Shown here piece after piece: positions 28,528 through 36,991 of a stretch of 64,000 bases of DNA (position 1 is its first letter; each line of letters begins with the position of its first letter). A program made the position numbers and the translations under genes. The notes under the pieces are model-generated. The model was not told the origin of the DNA, searched no databases, and worked only from the letters and a program-made list of their open reading frames with translations. The DNA is from Melioribacteraceae bacterium (GTDB lineage: Bacteria; Bacteroidota; Ignavibacteria; Ignavibacteriales; Melioribacteraceae). The stretch is taken from assembly GCA_016927595.1 (NCBI GenBank), contig JAFGMI010000030.1, forward strand, positions 22,566 to 86,565, in the 5' to 3' direction.

Positions 28528-29072
28528 CAATTCTTTTATAGGCAATTTATAATTAATAATAAATTTAAATAAAGTTTATAAATTAAATCTTATCCCAGAG
28601 CAAATGAATGAAAATCCAGAGAGAAAAATCAATCATATCCTGTTTAATCTGAACCTGCATAATAAGTATGTTTTATTTTTGGTAAATCCTTTTTCCAATA
28701 ATAAATACTTTCTATTAATTAAATTGCCTTCAGAATTATCGTTGTAACATCGTAAGGATATCATTAATGTTTCCCCTTACATTCCGTCTGCTCATCGTTC
28801 ATAATCCGATAACTTAATTAAGAATCTTTTTTCCTGTATTTGTACAAAATTTAGACCGTATTTTCTTTCTCTTCATCTGAATACAGGTAAATTGATAGGT
28901 TATATCCGACAACCTTCTTTTAAATGTATGTTCTCAGATCCGGATTGATATCAACGGTCAACGTACCCCTATAATAACTTTAATGTATTTATTTTAGAAA
29001 AAGTTGAATGAGTTTTTCATTTTCAGCTCATCCCTTTTTATTTATATTTATATCATAATTAAAATGCATTTC
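28528..29072. other. Divergent intergenic region, about 545 bp
   Basis: AT-rich region between the divergent glycosidase and barrel genes; it should hold both promoters. I see no RNA gene, repeat or supported small ORF in it. The open frame reaching back to 29004 is discussed with the next gene. Confidence 0.55.
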
Positions 29073-29627
29073 ATGACAATTATTATCAAGAAAATAAACC
29101 TTCTCGTAATGCTGTTGATTATCAGCGGCACAATAAACGCACAATTTTCGAAGTTTAATTTCGGTGGATATATCGGATTCGGAAATATCTCCGGCAACTC
29201 ACCTGCACAGACTTCTGTTGCCGGTTCTTTCTCGTTCGGATTGAATCATATTTGGATGGGGGATGCAGATTTGAGATTAAATTATCTCTTTGCAAAAAAA
29301 GCGACTTATTTCCTGCCGGAAAATACTAAAGGAAGATATTATCCTGAACTTCAGGCTTTTTCGTTTAAAGCAGTTATAGAACAGGAGTTAAACCGGCAGA
29401 TATTTGTTGAAGAAGGGCTGGGTCTGGTTGCAATTAATGATAAAACTTTCAGCGATATAAATGAGTGGGGTTACGGAGTAGCTGCATCTGTTATGCTGGG
29501 CTGGGATTTAAGAAGTGTTGATAAAACGGGAATAAAGCTGGGTGTAAGCGGAGAAACCGCATTAACTTTTACCTCGGTCACTGCGAGTTATTTTTTTGTA
29601 ACCGCACAAATACTCTACTACTTATAG
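29073..29627 (+). CDS. Small outer-membrane beta-barrel protein
   Basis: About 184 aa. ATG 29073 gives a standard signal peptide (MTIIIKKINLLVMLLIISGTINAQ); the frame is open back to 29004, but that would place an odd hydrophobic stretch first. The mature part has alternating beta-strands with glycine and aromatic residues (FNFGGYIGFGNISG, GYGVAASVMLGWDL) and ends TAQILYYL, as in eight-stranded barrels. No specific function is visible. It converges with the aromatic biosynthesis gene 8 bp downstream. Confidence 0.78.
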   Translation: MTIIIKKINLLVMLLIISGTINAQFSKFNFGGYIGFGNISGNSPAQTSVAGSFSFGLNHIWMGDADLRLNYLFAKKATYFLPENTKGRYYPELQAFSFKAVIEQELNRQIFVEEGLGLVAINDKTFSDINEWGYGVAASVMLGWDLRSVDKTGIKLGVSGETALTFTSVTASYFFVTAQILYYL

Positions 29628-29635
29628 TACTGCAA

Positions 29636-31666
29636 TTATAACTTTTGTAAATCCTTCATCAGTTGTTCGAATTGATCAAAATATAATGCCTGAGGACCAT
29701 CGCTTAATGCTTTCTCGGGTTCAGGATGAAATTCGATCATAATTCCATGTGCACCGACAATCTTTGCTGCTTTTGCCATCGGCGGAACTTTATCTCTTTC
29801 ACCCAGTGCGTGCGACGGATCAACAATTATGGGTAAATGGGTCAACTCTTTAAGTACAGGAACTGCGCTGAGGTCCAGCGTATTTCTGGTAGCGGTTTCG
29901 AAAGTCCGTATACCGCGTTCGCATAGAATAACCTGTCTGTTGCCATGCGATAAAATATATTCTGCAGCATTTAATAACTCATCAAGGGACGACATCATAC
30001 CACGTTTGAGCAGCACAGGTCTGTGAATTTTACCAACCTCTTTCAGCAGTGAAAAATTCTGCATGTTTCGTGCACCAACCTGCAGCAAATCCGCATGTTT
30101 CGCTACCTCCTTAACCTGATCGGTTGATAAGACTTCGGTTATAATCGGCAGTCCGTAATGCATACCGGCTCTTTTCATCAGTTCCAATCCTTCGTATCCC
30201 AGACCCTGAAAACTGTAGGGTGATGTCCGCGGTTTGAAGCATCCTCCACGGAGGATATGAGCGCCGTGTTCCCTTGCTTCCGCAGCGCAAGACATAATTT
30301 GATTTTCAGATTCAATTGAACATGGACCTGCCATTACAATAAAGTTATCGCCGCCGATTTCAATATCTCTGACTTTAATAATTGTATCTTCCGGTTTATA
30401 ATCTCTGCTGGCAAGTTTATAACTTGCAGTTTTCTTTTTCCCGGATTTTTCTTCTTTTGCTTTCTCTGAATGGACTTTCTTTTTTACAACATCTTCGGAA
30501 ACTGCAAATGTGTCCAGTTTAGTTCTATGAAGCTCTCTCGAGGGATAACTGCCGAGAATCTTAAAAAACCTCGTATATTTTCCTAGTTCGTCCATAACGT
30601 GCTGTACAGTTTCGTCCTTGGTACTGCCTTCAAAATCCAGGTAGAACATCTCCTCCCAGGGATTGCCAATAATTGGGCGCGACTCAAGTTTTGTGAGATT
30701 AACATTATGTTTTCTAAAAATATTGAGCGCCTCAACAAGAGAACCGGCTACATGTGCCGTTGCCATAACCAGCGAAGTTTTTGAGGCTATACGTTCATCA
30801 ACTTCAATTGGTTTTCTGGCTGCTACCAGAAATCTCGTAAAATTTTCCGTCTGATTCGCTATATTCTGACGCAGGATTTTCACTCCGAAAAGATTTGCAG
30901 CTTCCTCGCTGGCAATTGCCGCGTACTCGGGATTACCTTCTTCTTTTACTTTCTGTACAGACATTGCAGTGTCGGCAAAGTATTCGATTGTAACATCGGG
31001 AAGAGTTTCCAGAAACTTACTGCATTGAGCCGCTGCCTGATAATGTGCGTATATCTTTTTAATTTTTCTGATCGGGATATCATTGATAGCAGCAAGACAG
31101 TGTTTAACCTGAAAAGTTTCTTCGCCAACAATCGATAATGTTGTATGAAGAAGCAGGTCATATACTTCATTAATACCCCCCGATGTGGTATTCTCTATTG
31201 GGAGCAGTGCAAAATCGGCTTCGCCGTTTTCAACAGCTCGTACAACTTCTTCAAACCTTTTTTTCTTTATGAATTCCAGCTCCTTATCCGCATATGCAAA
31301 AAACTTTTGCGAAGCTAGATAACTATATGCGCCTTCAATTCCCTGTATAGCCACCAGTATTGTATCAGATTCTTTCCCTTGCTTCTTTGTCAGATCCTGG
31401 ATATGATTTAATTGAATTCTGACAGAATCCTCAATAATTTCGTAGAAAACCTTTGTAAGAAAATGAGCATCAATACCTTTTGCTTTGCCTAATTTAATTA
31501 GCCTCTGCAGAAGTTCGGTTTCTCTTTTCTGATCACGGATCGGCTTATCGCCCTGATCTTTGGCAATAATTATTTCTTTACTGAGTTTTCTTCTTTCTGC
31601 TAAAAGCTCAATTATTTCTTCATCTACCTTATTTATGCTTTTCCTTAAAGCTTCTAACCCGTTCAT
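29636..31666 (-). CDS. Chorismate mutase / prephenate dehydratase / ACT / DAHP synthase fusion
   Basis: A 676-aa enzyme with domains in this order: AroQ chorismate mutase (about 1-90, LRKSINKVDEEIIELLAERR), prephenate dehydratase (about 105-285, GIEGAYSYLASQKFF, LPIENTTSGG and the catalytic TRF in ENFTRFLV), an ACT regulatory domain (about 295-370, with the phenylalanine-binding LESRP), a Lys/Glu-rich linker, and a type I-beta DAHP synthase (about 430-676, MAGPCSIES, LRGGCFKPRTSPYSFQG, GARNMQNF, LLKRGMM, VDPSHA). It thus joins the first committed step of the shikimate pathway with the phenylalanine branch, presumably with phenylalanine feedback through ACT. Single gene. Confidence 0.93.
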   Translation of the reverse strand: MNGLEALRKSINKVDEEIIELLAERRKLSKEIIIAKDQGDKPIRDQKRETELLQRLIKLGKAKGIDAHFLTKVFYEIIEDSVRIQLNHIQDLTKKQGKESDTILVAIQGIEGAYSYLASQKFFAYADKELEFIKKKRFEEVVRAVENGEADFALLPIENTTSGGINEVYDLLLHTTLSIVGEETFQVKHCLAAINDIPIRKIKKIYAHYQAAAQCSKFLETLPDVTIEYFADTAMSVQKVKEEGNPEYAAIASEEAANLFGVKILRQNIANQTENFTRFLVAARKPIEVDERIASKTSLVMATAHVAGSLVEALNIFRKHNVNLTKLESRPIIGNPWEEMFYLDFEGSTKDETVQHVMDELGKYTRFFKILGSYPSRELHRTKLDTFAVSEDVVKKKVHSEKAKEEKSGKKKTASYKLASRDYKPEDTIIKVRDIEIGGDNFIVMAGPCSIESENQIMSCAAEAREHGAHILRGGCFKPRTSPYSFQGLGYEGLELMKRAGMHYGLPIITEVLSTDQVKEVAKHADLLQVGARNMQNFSLLKEVGKIHRPVLLKRGMMSSLDELLNAAEYILSHGNRQVILCERGIRTFETATRNTLDLSAVPVLKELTHLPIIVDPSHALGERDKVPPMAKAAKIVGAHGIMIEFHPEPEKALSDGPQALYFDQFEQLMKDLQKL

Positions 31667-31870
31667 TTTATGCTGTTGATTATTATTGGATATATAGCTC
31701 GTAAAAGTACGAAATAATTAATTTGGAAAAAATCTGTTAGAGTCCAAATTGAATAAAATCAAAAAAAGATGAATGGGTTTGCATAAATAGTAAAAAAATG
31801 TTTGAAGTTTAATACGCATCAAATTATTTTAAATATTAAACAACAACCCATAACTTTTCAGGGGGCGGAA

Positions 31871-32467
31871 ATGAATTTAAGGATTATGCTTGCAGTAATA
31901 TTTTTAATTACAACTTCTTTGGCTCAGGAGAAAGAGTTCGAACTGTTGAAAGCTGATGAAGATGAAATTAAAAGAGCCGAATCTCTTGGCGAGGTAGTAG
32001 CAGAAAAACTTACCGGTAAATTAAAATCTGAATTAATGTTTGCTATTAAAAACGGCGGTCCGGTTAATGCCGTTAATGTATGCAGAAATACCGCGCCTGA
32101 ACTCACATCGGAACTAACCGGATTCGATGAAAGCATTGTGGAAGTAAAACGTACTACCAGAAAATACAGAAATCAGGCAAACGCTCCGTCCGAATTAGAG
32201 GAGTTAGCTTTGGATTATTTCGAGAAAGCCGGTAAGAATGCTGCTGAATTTATGGTGCAGAAGTATTCGAAAAACGGTGTGAATTTTATTGATTATTATA
32301 AACCCCTCAGAATCGGAGGTTTATGTAAAACTTGTCATGGTAAAACCGAGGAAATAAATCCCGAACTGCTGGAAGTAATCCGTAAAAATTATCCTGACGA
32401 TAAAGCGACAGGATATGAAACCGGTGATTTTAGGGGAGTAATAAAAGTAACATTGACAAATAAGTAG
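31871..32467 (+). CDS. Periplasmic Tll0287-like haem protein (DUF3365)
   Basis: A 198-aa exported protein with a signal peptide (MNLRIMLAVIFLITTSLAQ) and a DUF3365/Tll0287-like domain. Visible are NAVNVCRNTAPELT, VKRTTRKYRNQANAPSELE, and a single c-type haem motif CKTCHG near residue 157. Such PAS-like haem domains act as redox or gas sensors or soluble cytochromes. ATG 31871 follows GGGGGCGGAA; the longer frame from 31802 has no such signal. It sits 49 bp before the thioredoxin-family gene. Confidence 0.85.
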   Translation: MNLRIMLAVIFLITTSLAQEKEFELLKADEDEIKRAESLGEVVAEKLTGKLKSELMFAIKNGGPVNAVNVCRNTAPELTSELTGFDESIVEVKRTTRKYRNQANAPSELEELALDYFEKAGKNAAEFMVQKYSKNGVNFIDYYKPLRIGGLCKTCHGKTEEINPELLEVIRKNYPDDKATGYETGDFRGVIKVTLTNK

Positions 32468-32516
32468 TTAAACTTTCTCGGATAAGTTGTTGTTGATTAT
32501 TTAAAAAGGAAATAAC

Positions 32517-33074
32517 ATGGCAAATACTCCATCAAATATGATTCCGCTGGGAACCGTAGCTCCCGACTTCAGATTGTTTGATACAGTAAGCGGGACTGAA
32601 AAATCACTCTCAGAAATTCAGGCAGAATCGGCAACTGTAATAATGTTTCTCTGCAATCATTGCCCCTTTGTAAAACATATTACTAGGGGATTGGTTAAAA
32701 TTGTGGAAGAATATGCTTCGGAAAAAATTTCATTTGCAGGAATAAGTTCAAACGACGTTGTTAACTACCCTGAAGATTCACCTGAAAAAATGAGAACGAC
32801 AGCCGAAAAGGTAGGTTACTCTTTTCCTTATTTGTATGACGAGACGCAGGAAGTCGCAAAAGCATATGATGCAGCCTGTACACCTGATTTTTATGTGTTC
32901 GACAATAATTTAAAGCTGGTATACAGGGGACAAATGGACGATTCTCGTCCCGGCAACGGAGTAGAAGTAACAGGGAAGGATTTACGGAACGCTCTTGATT
33001 GTATACTAAATGGTGAAGAAATTAATCCTGATCAGAAACCGAGTATGGGCTGTAATATTAAATGGAAAAAGTAA
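32517..33074 (+). CDS. Thioredoxin-family (AhpC/TSA-like) protein
   Basis: A 185-aa cytoplasmic thioredoxin-fold protein of the redoxin/AhpC-TSA group. It has the N-terminal VAPDFRLFDT block, an active-site CNHCPFVKH (CxxC near residue 46) and a conserved ACTPDFYVFD segment. This subgroup is widespread but without a firmly assigned substrate; reduction of disulfides or peroxides is likely. It may be co-transcribed with the preceding haem protein. Confidence 0.88.
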   Translation: MANTPSNMIPLGTVAPDFRLFDTVSGTEKSLSEIQAESATVIMFLCNHCPFVKHITRGLVKIVEEYASEKISFAGISSNDVVNYPEDSPEKMRTTAEKVGYSFPYLYDETQEVAKAYDAACTPDFYVFDNNLKLVYRGQMDDSRPGNGVEVTGKDLRNALDCILNGEEINPDQKPSMGCNIKWKK

Positions 33075-33717
33075 AGTGTGATTGGGGAATAGTAAAGGGA
33101 ATTCAACTAGTACTTTGGAATTCTTTTCGAACCCGACTCTTAAACAGAAAATGTATAAAGTAAAATATTTTCAAGTATAAATTCAGCTGACTTACGCTTT
33201 AAAATAGTCTTCATAAAAGTAATCAGGAGAGATAGAATTTTTTCTGCATGTAATAAACACTGCGAATCCATAAGTTTAACTCGACTGCAGATGTAACGAC
33301 GCGGTTTAACAACTGGTCATTGGGTTTACTGGTTAAGAACTTCATCCTCAAAATACAAAGAAATTGACCCGAACATTCAAACAACGCCTGGAATAGAATA
33401 TGTTTTTACCCTATTCTTTCCGTACGATATTTAATAATATTCTCTATCAGAACAGGATAATAACCAGGCACTATACATAGCATTTTCGGCATAAAAGGAT
33501 TAAATGTTTAAGAATGGTAATAGAAAATCCAATATTGTTTGCTACTAGCAAACGATATTAATTCCTTTAAATTGATTTGAGGTATCTTATTTATTACTTT
33601 TAATAGGACAAATGAATCTTATGTTCTTATAATGAGATAATCCAATACACTTAGATTAATTAAGTTAAGTTTGTTAAAAAAAATAACAGCCTTACCTATT
33701 CACTTTATGGAGGAAGA
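33075..33717. other. Intergenic region, 643 bp
   Basis: AT-rich leader region of the NrfD redox operon. It contains the inverted repeat at 33531-33559. No ORF with a ribosome binding site, tRNA or known riboswitch fold was recognised. Confidence 0.55.
33531..33559. promoter_or_regulatory. Inverted repeat upstream of the redox operon
   Basis: AATATTGTTTGCT / AGCAAACGATATT, a 13-bp arm pair with one mismatch around a 3-base centre, 159 bp before the first gene. No T run follows, so an operator or a leader hairpin is more likely than a terminator. Confidence 0.5.
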
Positions 33718-34620
33718 ATGGGTTCCATTAAAAGAAGAGATTTTATTAAAACCGTTACAGCTGTAGGTTGTACTGCTGCAGGTTTGAGTGCAGTAACACC
33801 TAAAAAACTCAATGCAACGCCTGAAAATATTTTATCGAAAGACCGTTACGGGGTATTAGTTGATACAACCGTTTGCATTGGCTGCAGAAGATGCGAATGG
33901 GCTTGTAAAAAAGCCCATGGAATTGAAGCTGGTTCAATCGATGATTATGACGACAAATCGGTATTTCAGGAAGAAAGACGACCTGCTCATGATTCGTATA
34001 CAGTTGTTAACAGTTACGATGTTCCAAATGCCGAACCGGTTACAGTTAAAGTACAGTGCATGCACTGTGATCAGCCTGCATGTGTTTCTGCCTGCATCGT
34101 GGGTGCTTTTAGCAAGAAAGAAAACGGCGCCGTAATATGGGACGAAAGCAAATGCATTGGGTGCAGGTATTGTCTGGTGGCATGTCCATTCCAGGTTCCT
34201 ACATTTGATTACCACAAGGCTATTGAACCTGAAATAAGAAAATGTGATTTCTGTTACGAAAGGACTTCAAAAGGTCAATTACCTGCCTGCGTGGAAATTT
34301 GTCCTGTTGAAGCATTGACGTACGGTAAAAGGTCGGATCTGCTGCAGATAGCGCATGATCGGATACACAGAAATCCCGACAGGTACATCGATCACATACT
34401 CGGCGAAACGGAAGTAGGCGGAACTTCATGGATGTATCTGTCTAAAACAGAATTTAGTAATTATAATTTCCCCAAACTCGGTAACAGTCCTGCACCAGGC
34501 GTTTCCGAATCCATACAGCACGGAATATTCGCATACTTCGTACCACCGATTGCATTGTATGCTTTGCTCGGAGGCATAATGTACTTAACAAAAGAAAAAT
34601 CAACTGAGGAGGAGAAATAA
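33718..34620 (+). CDS. HybA-like Tat-exported ferredoxin subunit
   Basis: A 300-aa periplasmic electron-transfer subunit. A Tat-type signal (KRRDFIKTVTAVG) precedes sixteen cysteines in four [4Fe-4S] sets at about residues 53-63, 114-126, 146-156 and 176-195 (CIGCRRCEWAC, CMHCDQPACVSAC, CIGCRYCLVAC, CDFCYERTS...CVEIC). A C-terminal membrane helix (~275-292) follows, as in HybA/HmcB. A GGAGG ribosome binding site precedes the ATG. It ends one base before the NrfD-like gene. In known complexes it passes electrons between the NrfD subunit and a periplasmic partner. Confidence 0.94.
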   Translation: MGSIKRRDFIKTVTAVGCTAAGLSAVTPKKLNATPENILSKDRYGVLVDTTVCIGCRRCEWACKKAHGIEAGSIDDYDDKSVFQEERRPAHDSYTVVNSYDVPNAEPVTVKVQCMHCDQPACVSACIVGAFSKKENGAVIWDESKCIGCRYCLVACPFQVPTFDYHKAIEPEIRKCDFCYERTSKGQLPACVEICPVEALTYGKRSDLLQIAHDRIHRNPDRYIDHILGETEVGGTSWMYLSKTEFSNYNFPKLGNSPAPGVSESIQHGIFAYFVPPIALYALLGGIMYLTKEKSTEEEK

Positions 34621-34621
34621 T

Positions 34622-35860
34622 ATGGAACATTCATTCGTACCTTCTCAGATGACAAAAAAGTATTTCACACCCTGGGTAACTGTAATTTTCATTATAGCAT
34701 TAATTGGTTTAGCCATTCTTATGCTGAGGTTAGTATTCGGATTGGGTTTTATTACAAATCTCGATAACCAGCACCCCTGGGGTATATGGATCGCAATTGA
34801 TGTTGCAGCTGGTGTAGCTTTGGCGGCGGGAGGTTTTACAACAGCAGCGCTTGGGCACATCATGCACAAAGACAAATATGAAGTTCTCGTCAGACCGGCA
34901 CTGTTAACAGCCATGCTGGGCTATACATTTGTAGCTTTAGGCGTATGCGTAGACCTGGGAAGATATTATTCAGTCTGGCATCCGCTTATTTACTGGAATG
35001 GTAATTCAGTTCTGTTTGAAGTCGGTATATGTGTAATGTTCTACCTTACCGTTTTATATATAGAGTTTCTGCCTATCGTCGCAAAAAAGTTCATTGGTAA
35101 TGTTAACCTTCCGGGCATTCTTTCAGGTCTCAGCAAACCGGTCGACAAATTTCTGAGGATTCTTTACAAGGCGCTCGACAAGACAATGTTTATATTTATT
35201 ATTATGGGAGTGGTTTTGTCATGCCTTCATCAATCATCGCTTGGTACTTTGATGGTGATAGCGGGTCCCAAAATGCACCCGCTTTGGCAGACTCCGGTAC
35301 TTCCGCTGCTGTTCCTTATATCAGCTATTGCAGTTGGTTTTCCGATGGTTATAATGGAATCGACTATTGCATCAAAATCGTTCGGACTAAAACCCGAAAC
35401 AGACCTGCTCGGTGATTTGGGTAAAATGGTCGGACCTCTGCTCGGAGTTTATCTTGCATTTAAAGTTGGTGATATGTTTATTAGGGAAACATTTGTTTAT
35501 TTAACCGAACTAACAACGGAAAGTGTAATGTTCTCAATAGAATTGATATTCGGTGTAGTTGTTCCCTTGAGAATGTTTTTAACAAAGTCGGTTCTTAAAT
35601 CGCCAACAGGATTATTTATTGCATCTATGCTGGTGATTTTCGGAGTTCTATTAAACAGAATTAATAATTTTTTAGTTGCCTATACACCGCCGTATGAAAA
35701 AGTAACGTACTTCCCTTCATTTGGTGAAATAGCTGTTACTGTCGGTTTTATTTGCCTGGAGATACTGCTGTACAGATTGTTCGTTACTTATTTCCCTGTA
35801 ATAAGTGTACCTGTTGAAAAAAGTCTTCAGGATTCCAAATATTCATTGAAGAGGGCATAG
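34622..35860 (+). CDS. NrfD/HybB-family quinone-interacting membrane subunit
   Basis: A 412-aa protein with about ten transmembrane helices. It has HybB-type blocks: HPWGIWIAIDVAAGVALAAG (residues ~50-70), GRYYSVWHPLIYWNGNSVLFEVG (~119-140) and HQSSLGTLMVIAGPKMHPLW. NrfD-family subunits oxidise or reduce menaquinone without haem. Between the ferredoxin gene (1-base gap) and the multihaem cytochrome gene (3-base gap), it defines an Hmc/Cbc-like transmembrane redox complex. Confidence 0.93.
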   Translation: MEHSFVPSQMTKKYFTPWVTVIFIIALIGLAILMLRLVFGLGFITNLDNQHPWGIWIAIDVAAGVALAAGGFTTAALGHIMHKDKYEVLVRPALLTAMLGYTFVALGVCVDLGRYYSVWHPLIYWNGNSVLFEVGICVMFYLTVLYIEFLPIVAKKFIGNVNLPGILSGLSKPVDKFLRILYKALDKTMFIFIIMGVVLSCLHQSSLGTLMVIAGPKMHPLWQTPVLPLLFLISAIAVGFPMVIMESTIASKSFGLKPETDLLGDLGKMVGPLLGVYLAFKVGDMFIRETFVYLTELTTESVMFSIELIFGVVVPLRMFLTKSVLKSPTGLFIASMLVIFGVLLNRINNFLVAYTPPYEKVTYFPSFGEIAVTVGFICLEILLYRLFVTYFPVISVPVEKSLQDSKYSLKRA

Positions 35861-35863
35861 GCT

Positions 35864-36982
35864 ATGAAAATAAAAATCATATCAGTTATTATACTGCTTT
35901 TATTATTTGTGAACGTATTTCATGCGCAGTCCGATCATAAAAATTTCGATTTTAATTGCAGCCTGTGCCATGAATGTGAAAATCCCACCAAAATTGATCC
36001 GTGCCTGAAAAGTTGCCCGAGACACGAGATAATAACCGTGCATCACACTGCACAGCAGGGTCCCAAAGAAATTATTCTGAATAAATTCGAGGGAATTGAA
36101 GATATTTTTGAACCGGTTAATTTTTCTCACAGAGCACATTCGGAAATGTCTTCAATGGCTGGCGGCTGTGAGATGTGCCATCATTATAATCCTCCCGGCA
36201 GTATCAAAAAATGTTCGGACTGCCACGAAACTAACAGAATGAGAACAGATTTGAGTAAGCCTGATCTTAAAGGTGCTTTTCACAGGCAATGCATCGATTG
36301 TCATAGTATCTGGGACAACGATGTTAAATGTGCCGACTGCCATGCTGAGAATGCCACCGAGGGCGCGCAATCTGCAACAAAAGAAAGTTATGCCGAATCC
36401 TACCATCAGCCTGTTGTGGAACCGGGAAGAATAGTATACGAGACAGAAGAGATGGACGGAGTTGTAACATTTTATCATAATGATCATGTAAACGTATTCG
36501 GACTTCAGTGCAACAGTTGCCATAAATCAGAAAGTTGTGCAAGATGTCATATGGAGAATAATGTGCTGGCTGATGCAAACAGGGATCTGGAAGAAAAGCA
36601 TGCAGTTTGCAGCAGTTGTCATGACGTGGATAATGATTGTGAAAGTTGTCATAAAGAAAAGATAGTTGAAGGATTCAACCATGCCAGATCAACCGGTTTC
36701 AACTTAAATGAGTATCATGGATCGGTTGAATGTGAGGATTGTCATAAGGCAGGAAAAGGATTTAAAGGTTTAAAAAGTGAGTGCAGCAGTTGCCATAAGG
36801 ACTGGAACAGCAGTAATTTTGATCATTCAGTAACCGGTTTAATGCTTGACGAAATACATATTGAAAATGACTGTGCTGACTGCCATACCGAAGGAGTATA
36901 TACATCGCAGAACTGTGAGAATTGTCATGATCCGGATATTAAGTATCCCGATAGTAAGCCAGGCACTTTGAAAAAAAGGTAA
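35864..36982 (+). CDS. 13-haem periplasmic cytochrome c
   Basis: A 372-aa protein with a signal peptide (residues 1-21) and thirteen CxxCH motifs, beginning at about residues 32, 102, 117, 143, 156, 216, 225, 249, 259, 290, 307, 337 and 351. The first motif is part of an unusual segment CSLCHECENPTKIDPC, then CPRHE, which could bind another cofactor. Many extra histidines (FSHRAHS, YHNDHVNV, FNHARS, FDHS) can be distal haem ligands, as in class III cytochromes. It is the probable periplasmic electron donor or acceptor of the NrfD complex and depends on the Ccm system. Confidence 0.93.
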   Translation: MKIKIISVIILLLLFVNVFHAQSDHKNFDFNCSLCHECENPTKIDPCLKSCPRHEIITVHHTAQQGPKEIILNKFEGIEDIFEPVNFSHRAHSEMSSMAGGCEMCHHYNPPGSIKKCSDCHETNRMRTDLSKPDLKGAFHRQCIDCHSIWDNDVKCADCHAENATEGAQSATKESYAESYHQPVVEPGRIVYETEEMDGVVTFYHNDHVNVFGLQCNSCHKSESCARCHMENNVLADANRDLEEKHAVCSSCHDVDNDCESCHKEKIVEGFNHARSTGFNLNEYHGSVECEDCHKAGKGFKGLKSECSSCHKDWNSSNFDHSVTGLMLDEIHIENDCADCHTEGVYTSQNCENCHDPDIKYPDSKPGTLKKR

Positions 36983-36991
36983 ATTTAATAA

